From an uncultured Syntrophobacteraceae bacterium (GTDB lineage: Bacteria; Desulfobacterota; Syntrophobacteria; Syntrophobacterales; Syntrophobacteraceae): a stretch of 9,870 bases of DNA. The stretch is from positions 1 to 9,870 of the forward strand of contig CALBZH010000273.1 in the NCBI GenBank assembly GCA_937889795.1, written 5' to 3'. The position numbers and the translations under genes were made by a program. The notes beneath the pieces are model-generated. The model made no database searches. It was not told the origin of the DNA and saw nothing but the letters and a program-made list of their open reading frames with translations. Of the stretch, positions 1 to 6,580 are shown in pieces. The stretch's first letter is position 1; each line of letters starts with the position of its first letter.

Positions 1-47
1 GACCACCGAGATCTACACTCTTTCCCTACACGACGCTCTTCCGATCT
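1..47 (+). other. Illumina TruSeq universal adapter (library contamination, not genomic)
   Basis: These 47 bases match, as I know it, the TruSeq universal adapter (P5 plus read 1 primer) from its twelfth base to its final GATCT. Key landmarks are GATCTACAC followed directly by TCTTTCCCTACACGACGC and then TCTTCCGATCT. No index lies between the P5 part and the read 1 part, which fits a single-index library. The first genomic base is 48. The segment should be trimmed. It also creates a false stop for the partial gene beginning at 147. Confidence 0.98.
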
Positions 48-147
48 GTTCGAACGCAGCCCGTGAGGCGAGCGGCGCGGCGATGAGCTCGGCCTCGAGG
101 TGCTCCACCGGCAGCAATGACGTGCGCAGGCCTGATATCCGTGTCAT
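48..147 (-). CDS. Partial CDS (first 33 codons), unknown protein translationally coupled to the upstream NTPase
   Basis: The ATG at 147-145 overlaps the TGA of the NTPase gene (146-144) as ATGA, the classic arrangement for translational coupling. A purine-rich GGGGAG lies 4 nt upstream of the ATG, inside the end of the NTPase gene. The reading frame is open to the last genomic base and codes for MTRISGLRTSLLPVEHLEAE followed by LIAAPLASRAAFE. No signal peptide, membrane helix or recognisable motif is visible in these 33 residues. The frame runs on into the adapter and stops at a TAG at 15-13, but that extension is artificial. I do not recognise the family. The tight overlap suggests that the product is made together with, and probably acts with, the NTPase. 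The rest of the gene lies outside the contig. Confidence 0.62.
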
Positions 148-2693
148 GGATCTCCCCGCAGCTCCCCGCTGAACGCTTCTATTTCTCGTCTGCTAACCAC
201 CAGCTGCCCCTCGAACAGCGAATTGAACGGGTGCGCCTTGGCTGGACGTAGGAGCTGGAGAGCAGTGATCGCAATTTCAATTGCCTTGCGAAGGTACGGG
301 GGGCATTCCTCAGAAGTAAGAATCTTGAGTAGGTCCTGCAGTTCCTGGATCCGCTTTTTCGACTTGCGATCTCTTGCGAGGATGTCGTCAAGAGACCGCT
401 GGATCGCTTCGGGAACACGACATTCGCTGTCCTGCTTCGCCCGAGACGATTCCCTCCTCAAATTGTCCCAGGCCAGATCGATGGCCTTCTCCGCACACAA
501 GGCGGAGCATAGCTTGATCATCCCCTCATCAAGGACAAGACGATCAGACGGCCCCACTGCGCGCTGGAAACTCAGAAAGGTTTGGATCCGCCAACTGTGC
601 ACTCGGGCTGCAACGGTTCCGTCTATCTGTGCAGAGGGCCCGAGGATCTTTTGGGCAGCATTGATCAGGTTCTGCGTGAAATCGGAGCTTACACCGGATT
701 CGGGCGCAAGGAGCAAGAGCGTTGTCACAAGGGCGCTTTCTCGAAGGTATTGACGTGCGTACCGATCGGGTTTCTCGCCAGCCAGGCTCTCCAGCAATGC
801 TCCGAGGCGAGCGAAGTCGATTTCCTCCTTCCTCTCGAGATCCTTGTCCATCAAGACCTCAAGCTGTGCCATCAGCCATGCCGCTGCGTACTCAAAGGTC
901 TCGGTCCGTTTGGCAGCGTGCGCGCTCCAATGCATGTAGAACCGTTCGTATTCTCTCAGCGTCCACCATCCTGGGATGTGCCATCGCACGGCCGCCGCTT
1001 CGGACAACGAGCCCCAGAGAACAGCAGCCAGGGGAAACGATGGCCTGATTTCATTGTAGAATTCACCTGGAGGCACATATCCGCCCCAGAGCGATTTCGC
1101 GAGATCGTGCAAGAAGGCCATGCCTGCGGCTGTCTGCCGAGGAACGGGCCATGTACGCGCCGATTCCTGCGGAACGTAACCTTCCTTGAAGAACCAGCGT
1201 GTCGATTCCGGGAAGCGCAGGCGCTTGATACAGCCGTCAAAAGGGATATCCTGCCACGTTTCAGCCCGCACTTTCAGGCGGAAGACTCGGGCAAAGTCAA
1301 ACCGGATGTCGTCTCTTACATCGACCAAGCTCGATAACAGCTCGCGATGATCATGCAACAGACGGCCATTTTCATGGATCTCATGGTCGAGCTCCTCGCA
1401 CAGGGTCGTCAACAACCCCTCGCCCCAGTCCTTCTGCAATCCCCTGTGCAGAGAAAGAGCAGCCGTGCGGTCGAGTACTTGTCTTGGTGTTCCGCCAAGC
1501 CATCTGGCCGCCGAGTAATGGACTCTGGAGCCTTCGACCCCAGGCAGCATGAACTCCTTGAGCGTTGTTGGCGCCGCATTGGGGGGTGCATTGTTGCGGT
1601 CGAAGGTGATGGCCTCGAGCACGCTCTCGAGCGTGCGACCCTCCTCGTCCAGTCGAAACTTCAGCGCTTCGTCGACACGCAGCAGCCTGAGCTGGGCGCG
1701 CTGCGCCGGGGGGACCAGCTTTCTGAGGTTGTTGGCGGCAATCTCGATGCTCCGCTCCCGAATGACAGTCGCTTCGAGGGTTGCCATGGGGTCACCGGCA
1801 AGCGCGGCAAGCTCCCCCTGGCATTGGAGACGCAAGACGTCCTCTGCGATGCGCGTATTGCCGGCCACCAGAAAGAAGAGTCTTGGCGTCGCCACCATTC
1901 TAATGATTCGAAGCAATTCGAGACAGCGCGATGGAGCCAGATCGAAATCGTCGATCGGCAAGATGAAGACAGGGCCTTTTCGTGGGTCAGGAGCCGCAAT
2001 CAGTTTCGCCAGATCATCCAGGAGCTCACCCAAGCGTCGATTCAGGTCCAGTCCCCCCTTCTCGCTCTGAAGCACCTCGTCCGAGTAGGCAGTCGGGTCG
2101 ATTCGGGTGGCCCGGAGTGGGGCAATTCCAGTCCAGGCCCGTACCGCCGTGGACTGGAGCTCCCTGAGATGCATCACGATCTTCTCGTAGTTGTCTCTCT
2201 CATTGAAGATGGCCATTCGCGGCAACCGTTGACGGTCATCCAAGAAGGGGATCTTGGCTTCGATTCGCGTCAGAATCGCAGCCAGGATATTCGCGGTTCG
2301 CGGCAGGGGCTCCATATCCAACGTCTCGAGCAACACGAAATCGTTCTTTCGCTTCATCAGATCGGATACAGGATGCCCATCCGCAGGGCTATCTTCTTCA
2401 ACTTCTTTTCGATTGTCGGAGAGGATAAGGTCCTGGATTGACAGCAGCACGGAGCTCTTCCCCATACCGCGGTCTCCGTCAATGAATGCGATCTGACTCC
2501 GCCTGTTGCGATCCAGCGCTTCTTGCCTGGAAGTGCCAAGCGCTTCAAGACTATTGAGGGCATCCAGGAGCAGCTCCGCCACCACCCCAACGGCGGCCTT
2601 CTGCTTTTCGGTCAGCTGCCTCCAACTGAACGGCAAGGCTTCCGGTCGGCGATGTCGTGGTATCGTTGGCTGTATGGGAGATGTTTGGGGCAT
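144..2693 (-). CDS. Large KAP/STAND-like P-loop NTPase (849 aa)
   Basis: Cytoplasmic ATPase with no signal peptide or convincing membrane helix. The Walker A motif is GDRGMGKSS at residues 73-81, preceded by the beta-strand IAFID. Walker B is VFILPIDDFD at 242-251, followed by a helix with Arg and Cys and a strand FFLVAGN (273-279) that could be sensor 1. GTPRQ at 401-405 sits where the AAA+/STAND lid carries sensor 2. The segment NNLRKLVPPAQRAQL near 321-335 recalls the linker after the core in KAP/STAND proteins. The remaining ~440 residues are helical, with a Trp-rich patch (WHIPGWW, roughly 572-580) and a charged helix near 770-790; I recognise no domain there. The start is supported by AGGA 6 nt upstream (2703-2700). 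The gene overlaps the next one by 4 nt. Known KAP and STAND proteins often act in phage defence or stress signalling, so a conflict role is plausible but inferred. A DNA-associated or chaperone-like AAA ATPase is an alternative. Confidence 0.82.
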   Translation of the reverse strand: MPQTSPIQPTIPRHRRPEALPFSWRQLTEKQKAAVGVVAELLLDALNSLEALGTSRQEALDRNRRSQIAFIDGDRGMGKSSVLLSIQDLILSDNRKEVEEDSPADGHPVSDLMKRKNDFVLLETLDMEPLPRTANILAAILTRIEAKIPFLDDRQRLPRMAIFNERDNYEKIVMHLRELQSTAVRAWTGIAPLRATRIDPTAYSDEVLQSEKGGLDLNRRLGELLDDLAKLIAAPDPRKGPVFILPIDDFDLAPSRCLELLRIIRMVATPRLFFLVAGNTRIAEDVLRLQCQGELAALAGDPMATLEATVIRERSIEIAANNLRKLVPPAQRAQLRLLRVDEALKFRLDEEGRTLESVLEAITFDRNNAPPNAAPTTLKEFMLPGVEGSRVHYSAARWLGGTPRQVLDRTAALSLHRGLQKDWGEGLLTTLCEELDHEIHENGRLLHDHRELLSSLVDVRDDIRFDFARVFRLKVRAETWQDIPFDGCIKRLRFPESTRWFFKEGYVPQESARTWPVPRQTAAGMAFLHDLAKSLWGGYVPPGEFYNEIRPSFPLAAVLWGSLSEAAAVRWHIPGWWTLREYERFYMHWSAHAAKRTETFEYAAAWLMAQLEVLMDKDLERKEEIDFARLGALLESLAGEKPDRYARQYLRESALVTTLLLLAPESGVSSDFTQNLINAAQKILGPSAQIDGTVAARVHSWRIQTFLSFQRAVGPSDRLVLDEGMIKLCSALCAEKAIDLAWDNLRRESSRAKQDSECRVPEAIQRSLDDILARDRKSKKRIQELQDLLKILTSEECPPYLRKAIEIAITALQLLRPAKAHPFNSLFEGQLVVSRREIEAFSGELRGDP

Positions 2694-2699
2694 GGTCGA

Positions 2700-2719
2700 T
2701 CCTAACCCGGCGATGCCGG
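2700..2719 (-). promoter_or_regulatory. Ribosome binding site of the NTPase gene with an adjoining small hairpin
   Basis: AGGA (minus strand, 2703-2700) stands 6 nt before the ATG at 2693. Three bases upstream of it is a perfect 5-bp inverted repeat, CCGGC-ATC-GCCGG (2719-2707). In mRNA this would be a GC-only stem next to the Shine-Dalgarno site. It may be chance in GC-rich DNA. The ribosome site is convincing; a regulatory role for the hairpin is only possible. Confidence 0.45.
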
Positions 2720-2827
2720 AATTGAAGAGATGAGGACGATCAGCGGATACGTGGTCCGCATCCTATCAGGCTGTGGATATGCCAAGCAGCCGGATCATGG
2801 TTGTCCATCTCAGGGGACGAGCCTCGA

Positions 2828-3469
2828 TCAGGCAAGCTTTTTCAATTCTTGAGTGACTGATTTGATGTTCCTCACTTTGTCCAATTGATCGTGCCAATAG
2901 GAGCTGCCCGCTGCCGCAGCCAATCCCCCTACCAGAATATTGATCCATTCCGGCTGTAATCCCTGCAAGGCTGCCAGCCAATTCGCCAAATCCTTTGACT
3001 GAGCAAGCATCTGAAATACATAAAATTTGCATTGCCAAGCCAGAAAACATCCAATGATAGCGGCAATGCAACGGAGGATAAATATGCGTTGACGCTCAAT
3101 CTTATCAAGTTGACTCTTCACCGAATAAGCAACGGAGTTGAGCTCTGCTGCTAACTCCTCTTTGGTTGAACTGGATAACTTCAGTCTTTCGTTGATCGCC
3201 TTGAGTGATGTCGTTATATCTTGAGCTTTCTTATCGATTTGATCAGCGGCAGATTTAACGGCTTCAATTCTTGTATTCAAATCCACATTTCCCATGGAAA
3301 ACTCGGAGGAAAGCTTTAACGCGTCCTCAAGGGAGATGTTGCTTTTGGACCAGGTGAATCCAAACTGTTCCAGGAGACCGCGAAAGACTTCCAAGATGAC
3401 TTCGACTGCTGCCGCCAAGACCAAGAACATGAAGAACAGCATTCCCAGGAGCCCAATCAGAGATTCCAT
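2828..3469 (-). CDS. Hypothetical membrane protein with central coiled coil (213 aa)
   Basis: The frame is open further upstream, to 3586, but the ATG at 3469 is preferred. It follows AAGGAG with 7-nt spacing, and the upstream extension is polar and low-complexity (HHHREPEGE). The product has a strongly hydrophobic N-terminal helix (about 3-29). Next comes a charged, heptad-like helical region rich in K/E/L/I (about 60-127, with DQIDKKAQDITTSLKAINER). A second hydrophobic helix follows at 129-152, then a third short one at 175-190 ending in GSSYWHDQLDKV. That ending resembles the glycine/serine–His-Asp tail seen at the C terminus of many unnamed bacterial membrane proteins. No enzyme motif is visible. 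Sampled lines of this gene are only about 40-45% GC, well below the efflux genes. It precedes the NTPase by 134 nt on the same strand, so co-transcription is possible. Membrane anchoring or sensing for the downstream NTPase system is inference. Confidence 0.75.
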   Translation of the reverse strand: MESLIGLLGMLFFMFLVLAAAVEVILEVFRGLLEQFGFTWSKSNISLEDALKLSSEFSMGNVDLNTRIEAVKSAADQIDKKAQDITTSLKAINERLKLSSSTKEELAAELNSVAYSVKSQLDKIERQRIFILRCIAAIIGCFLAWQCKFYVFQMLAQSKDLANWLAALQGLQPEWINILVGGLAAAAGSSYWHDQLDKVRNIKSVTQELKKLA

Positions 3470-3476
3470 TTTCGTT

Positions 3477-3482
3477 CTCCTT
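3477..3482 (-). promoter_or_regulatory. Shine-Dalgarno site that decides the start of the membrane-protein gene
   Basis: AAGGAG on the minus strand ends 7 nt before the ATG at 3469-3467. The upstream in-frame ATG at 3586 would translate straight through this site, which argues for the shorter 213-residue product. Confidence 0.75.
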
Positions 3483-3504
3483 TTCTTATCTGTTTCAATT
3501 TGCC

Positions 3505-3519
3505 ATTGGCTATGCCAAT
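3505..3519. promoter_or_regulatory. Perfect 15-bp inverted repeat, possible operator
   Basis: ATTGGC-TAT-GCCAAT has two perfect 6-bp arms around a 3-bp centre. It lies 36 nt upstream of the start codon of the membrane-protein gene, a usual place for a repressor site or a leader stem. No poly-T tract follows on either strand, so it is not a terminator. The binding factor is unknown. Confidence 0.35.
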
Positions 3520-3590
3520 ACCCCAGACAAAAAAGGTGCATCTCTCCTTCGGGTTCTCTGTGGTGATGTGGATAACTTGCTTTCAAAATC

Positions 3591-3605
3591 CCCTCAGGCT
3601 GAGGG
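3591..3605 (-). terminator. Weak candidate terminator hairpin downstream of the GAF gene
   Basis: On the minus strand CCCTCA-GCC-TGAGGG forms a perfect 6-bp stem with a 3-nt loop, followed by GATTTTG. The T-tract is short and interrupted, and the hairpin lies about 200 nt past the GAF stop codon, so it would be an inefficient or spurious terminator. It could equally be a remnant of an intergenic repeat. Confidence 0.3.
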
Positions 3606-3805
3606 TATCCAAAAAGGGGGGTAGCAAATCAAAGAGCACGGGAAGGCTGGCACCGCCTCTTGCCCGAGGGGAGAATGAAGGGCTCCATCGCGCTCCTTCA
3701 AAGAGATGGTTGGACTGAGGTGGTCTGCAGGGCGGGAGGCGGTCGTGGAATGACAAACGCCCCTGGGTGTCCGTAGCCGATCCTCAGTCCTGTATTGCTG
3801 TAACG

Positions 3806-4846
3806 CTAAGCGTGGGCCTCCGCCACGGCTGCCTGGTAATCGGCGCGGAGGGTTTCGTGGAGCTTGGCGTTTTGAAGCGCCAGGGCTCCGAATTCCGCCA
3901 TGGACTGGGCAAGCTCGATCTCCGATTCGGAGAACTTCCGCGGTACCGCCGAATACAGTCGCAGCACGCCGATGATTTTATCCTTGAGGAAGACGGGTAC
4001 CGAAAGAATGGACGCGATCCCTTCCTGCCTGGCCTGCTCCGGGTACTGGAGCCGTGAATCCGTCGCCGCATCCTGGATGGAAACCACCTCGCCCGTCATG
4101 CTGCTCGCGATGCTCTTGTCCATGTCGACCGGACCCTTGTTGAGATAGGCCGGGCTGAGGCCGCGCGAGCAAGCCAGCTCCAGGTGGCCGGTCGCGGGAT
4201 CCAGAAGGCGCAGGGAGCAGGCTTTCACGTTGAGGATCCGCACCGCCCGGGTCACGATCAGCTCCAACACTTTCTCCGCGTCGAGCGTCGTCGAGAGCGC
4301 CTTCGCGACCTCCGTGACGGCCTTGAGATACTGGATCTCGTTGAAAGCCTGCTCGAGCAATCGGGCGTGGTCGATGGCGAGCGCCCCGTGCTCCGCCAGA
4401 GAGGTTGCGAATTCGATTTCTTCCGACGTGAACTGTTTCTCCTCGGTTGCATGCAGCTTCAGGACGCCGATGACCCGCCCCCTCACAATGATCGGAATCG
4501 AGAGGATCGAGACGATGCCTTCCTTCCTGGCGGCTTCGGGGTACTGGATTCGGGGATCGGTCCGCGCATCCCGGATGACGACCGTGCGCCCCACCATGGC
4601 TTCCGAAACGCTCAGCTCGGCCTTGACCGCCCCCTTTTTGAAGTAATCTTCGCTGAGACCATAGGATGCGACCAGCTCCAACGTCTTGCGTGCCTCGTCC
4701 ATCAGCCGGATGGTGCATCCCTTGACGCCGAGCGCTTTCACCATGCCCTCGGCCAGTTTCTTCAGACGCTGCTCAACAGACAGCGTTGAGCCAATCGCCT
4801 TGCTCATTTCTTTATAGATTCCGTAGCATTGAGCTTCCATCGCCAT
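3806..4846 (-). CDS. Orphan tandem GAF-domain protein (346 aa)
   Basis: The protein is essentially two GAF domains, about residues 21-165 and 186-330, with a short helical tail (LHETLRADYQAA). The duplication is plain. DARTDPRIQYPEAARKEG (93-110) recurs 166 residues later as DAATDSRLQYPEQARQEG (259-276). Each copy is followed by SILS(I/V)P, a G(R/K)(V/I)IGVL strand and an F(T/S)(S/E)EIE helix typical of GAF domains. GAF domains bind cyclic nucleotides, haem, bilins, other small ligands or metal/redox centres; which one applies here cannot be read. There is no histidine kinase, GGDEF, PP2C or DNA-binding output domain and no signal peptide, so it may work by partner binding. The frame extends 9 codons further up to 4873. 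The ATG at 4846 is chosen because AAGGAGG sits 6 nt before it. It is separated from the efflux operon by 381 nt, so it probably has its own promoter. Confidence 0.9.
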   Translation of the reverse strand: MAMEAQCYGIYKEMSKAIGSTLSVEQRLKKLAEGMVKALGVKGCTIRLMDEARKTLELVASYGLSEDYFKKGAVKAELSVSEAMVGRTVVIRDARTDPRIQYPEAARKEGIVSILSIPIIVRGRVIGVLKLHATEEKQFTSEEIEFATSLAEHGALAIDHARLLEQAFNEIQYLKAVTEVAKALSTTLDAEKVLELIVTRAVRILNVKACSLRLLDPATGHLELACSRGLSPAYLNKGPVDMDKSIASSMTGEVVSIQDAATDSRLQYPEQARQEGIASILSVPVFLKDKIIGVLRLYSAVPRKFSESEIELAQSMAEFGALALQNAKLHETLRADYQAAVAEAHA

Positions 4847-4852
4847 GCTCGT

Positions 4853-4859
4853 CCTCCTT
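4853..4859 (-). promoter_or_regulatory. Shine-Dalgarno site that decides the GAF-protein start
   Basis: AAGGAGG on the minus strand is followed by 6 nt and then the ATG at 4846-4844. The ATG at 4873 lies upstream of this site and has no comparable signal. A second in-frame ATG at 4840 is too far from the site. Confidence 0.8.
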
Positions 4860-4901
4860 CGCTGCGGTCGCATTCAGAATTCACCACGCCGTGCCACGCT
4901 C

Positions 4902-4921
4902 CAAGACCCGTCGAGGTCTTG
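4902..4921. promoter_or_regulatory. Perfect inverted repeat in the leader of the GAF gene
   Basis: CAAGACC-CGTCGA-GGTCTTG has perfect 7-bp arms around a 6-nt centre. It lies about 55 nt upstream of the GAF start codon. No T-run follows on the minus strand, so an operator or leader stem-loop is more likely than a terminator. The cognate factor is unknown. Confidence 0.38.
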
Positions 4922-5227
4922 CGAGATAGGCTAATACAGCACTGCGAAAGCCATCAATCATACGAACGTGATGTCAGATGCTGGATGCCGGATAAACGCG
5001 CGCGGATGAAAGTCGTATTGCCTTAGGCACAACTTCTTGAGAGCGAGCGGAATCCACAGGCAATGAAGAGGGGCGGGAGCGTAAGGAACAGGATCGTCAA
5101 CGTAATGCTTTGATTTTCATTATGGACAATCTGTGCTGCCAATACAAGAGACATCTCCGCAGTCTCAAAGAAGCAGCGGAGTCGACCGGAAGCATTCCTG
5201 ATGCCGGGCTCTTTTTCAAGGATTTCG

Positions 5228-6556
5228 TCAGGGCAGACGGCACCCCGTCCATTCGGCGCTGCCTACGGCCTCCTGCAGGTTTTCGCCCATGATCCAGGAG
5301 AGCAGCGTCCACGCTCGGAGATAGTCGCGTCGGGCGCGGGCCAGGTTGACTTTTGCCGTCAGCACATCCGTTTCGGCGTCGTCGACTTCGAGCTTGGTCT
5401 TGACGCCCGCGCTATATCCGGTTTCGGCCATGGCCAAGAGCCGTTCCGTCTGGGTGATGGTCGCCTCCAGCCCCTTGATGATCTGAATGGCCTCATCCAC
5501 GCCATTGATGGCCGACCTGGCTTCGAGCGCAATCTGGTCGAGCAGCCGTTTCATCTCGTATTCCGTCGTGGCCAGACGGCTCTTGGCCTGGATCACCTGG
5601 CCCTTGGTCTTCAAGCCGTCAAAGATGGGAAAGGAGAGGTACACGCCCGCATCCCAGTAATTGCCGGGGACATCGCTGTTCAAGTCCCCGATCGCCGAGC
5701 GTCCCGCATTGGCTTTGAAATCGAGCCGCGGCCGGGCGTTGCCTTTTGCGACTTTGATCAGCTCCTTGAACACCCCGACCCGGCTTTCATAGAACGCCAC
5801 TTCCGGCCGATTCTCCTGGGCGCGCTGCAGGACTTCGGGCAGCGGGAAGGGGGCCTTGAGCGAGCACTGCAGGGGACCCTTGACCTCAAAGTCCTCCTCG
5901 ATCCCCATGTAGTACCGAAGCCTGTCCGTTGCCAGCTTGATATCGTTTTCGGCCCGCGTCAGGGCGGGTTGTGCGTTGGTGAGAGCCACCCGGGCGGAAA
6001 GGACGTCGTAGTCGGTTGCAACTTCCGCCTGGTGTCTGCGGGTCGCTTCGTCAAGGTGGCGCTGCTTTTGAGCGACATTGTCGCTCGCGACCTTGGCCAG
6101 CTCCAGCGTCAGCAGGAGGTCATAGTAGGCCGTTGCAGCCTCGCGCACGGCCAGCTGCCGTGCTTCCCGATACTGCTGCTCGGTGGCTTCCCGGTCATGC
6201 TTCGCCGCTTTGATGGCCGCCCCAATCTGCCCCCAGGTGAAGAGGGCTTGGGTGAGATTCAAATTGGCGTTGTAGCCGTTGTAGGTGAGTCCTTTGCCGG
6301 GAGCGCTGCTCACGTTGTCTTTCAGTCGCACGGCGGAGGCGTCGAGCTTGAGCTGAGGCAGCGCTGCGGCACGTTCTTCGACGTATCGGCCTTCGGACTG
6401 CTTCTTGCCCTCCCCGGCAATCAGGACATCGCGGCTGTAATCCAGGGTGAGCTGCAGCGCCTCATCGATCGTAATGACCCGTTGAGCCATGGCCTCCGCG
6501 GCAAGAGAGGCAAAGACGAGGTGGCCAGCAAGAACGATGAATCCGAACAATCGCAT
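5228..6556 (-). CDS. TolC-family outer-membrane efflux protein (442 aa)
   Basis: Outer-membrane channel of a tripartite pump. A signal peptide spans residues 1-24 (hydrophobic LFGFIVLAGHLVFASLAA, cleavage expected after AMA, before Gln25). There is no lipobox cysteine, so it is TolC-like rather than a NodT-type lipoprotein. Two OEP repeats are visible. The first ends with TDYDVLSARVALTNAQ...ATDRLRYYMGI (about 181-219) and the second with the matching KTKLEVDDAETDVLTAKVNL...SWIMG (about 386-424). The beta-barrel strands follow the usual pattern (YNANLNLTQALFTWGQ near 94-109; WDAGVYLSFPIFDGLKTKGQ at 301-320). The length is normal for the family. AGAGGA lies 6 nt before the ATG, and the start is only 24 nt after the stop of the RND gene, so the two are co-transcribed. 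It gives the pump its exit duct; the substrate is unknown. Confidence 0.93.
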   Translation of the reverse strand: MRLFGFIVLAGHLVFASLAAEAMAQRVITIDEALQLTLDYSRDVLIAGEGKKQSEGRYVEERAAALPQLKLDASAVRLKDNVSSAPGKGLTYNGYNANLNLTQALFTWGQIGAAIKAAKHDREATEQQYREARQLAVREAATAYYDLLLTLELAKVASDNVAQKQRHLDEATRRHQAEVATDYDVLSARVALTNAQPALTRAENDIKLATDRLRYYMGIEEDFEVKGPLQCSLKAPFPLPEVLQRAQENRPEVAFYESRVGVFKELIKVAKGNARPRLDFKANAGRSAIGDLNSDVPGNYWDAGVYLSFPIFDGLKTKGQVIQAKSRLATTEYEMKRLLDQIALEARSAINGVDEAIQIIKGLEATITQTERLLAMAETGYSAGVKTKLEVDDAETDVLTAKVNLARARRDYLRAWTLLSWIMGENLQEAVGSAEWTGCRLP

Positions 6557-6562
6557 GGTAAG

Positions 6563-6568
6563 TCCTCT
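6563..6568 (-). promoter_or_regulatory. Ribosome binding site of the outer-membrane factor gene
   Basis: AGAGGA on the minus strand ends 6 nt before the ATG at 6556, within the 24-nt gap after the RND stop codon. It fixes the start, which also gives a proper signal peptide. Confidence 0.7.
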
Positions 6569-6580
6569 ATGAAAGTACCT

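Larger units (their letters stand above)
3470..3805. other. Intergenic region between the GAF gene and the membrane-protein gene (336 nt)
   Basis: I see no convincing gene in this stretch. It holds the ribosome site AAGGAG (3482-3477) for the membrane protein, a perfect palindrome at 3505-3519 and a hairpin at 3591-3605, both listed separately. Homopolymer runs near 3611-3620 (AAAAAGGGGG) give it a patchy composition unlike the adjoining GAF gene. No sigma-70 promoter with both boxes at good spacing could be picked out by eye. Confidence 0.6.
4847..5227. other. Intergenic region between the outer-membrane factor and the GAF gene (381 nt)
   Basis: No convincing gene is visible. The region must hold the end of the efflux transcript and probably the promoter of the GAF gene. 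It contains a strong AAGGAGG ribosome site (4859-4853) and a perfect 7-bp-arm inverted repeat at 4902-4921. A loose CTCCGC/GCGGAG stem (5155-5160 with 5176-5181, 15-nt loop) has no T-run after it on the minus strand, so no clear intrinsic terminator is seen. Confidence 0.6.

Noticed and set aside
1347..2441. 364-codon plus-strand open frame
   Set aside because: It is antisense to the Walker-motif NTPase, which has real motifs and a ribosome site. The antisense product shows none.
3497..3515. Possible sigma-54 promoter (TTGGCA...TGGCA on the minus strand)
   Set aside because: The GG and the following GC element are one base too far apart for the -24/-12 consensus.
3470..3586. N-terminal extension of the membrane protein by 39 codons
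   Set aside because: The extension is polar and low-complexity and runs through the strong AAGGAG site that serves the ATG at 3469.
3978..4718. 246-codon minus-strand frame inside the GAF gene
   Set aside because: It is out of frame with the clear tandem GAF coding sequence and its product is Gly/Arg-rich without motifs.
4925..4960. Possible sigma-70 promoter for the GAF gene (TTGATG and TATTAG on the minus strand)
   Set aside because: The spacing is only 15 nt and both boxes are imperfect, so the call is not supportable by eye.
4829..5026. Small 65-codon plus-strand frame across the GAF leader
   Set aside because: It lacks a plausible ribosome site and its composition (His/Arg-rich, no hydrophobic core) looks random. 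It also overlaps the GAF start region.
5186..5218. Hairpin GCAT-N5-ATGC followed by CTCTTTTTC on the plus strand, as a terminator
   Set aside because: The stem is only 4 bp with bulges, and no plus-strand gene ends here.
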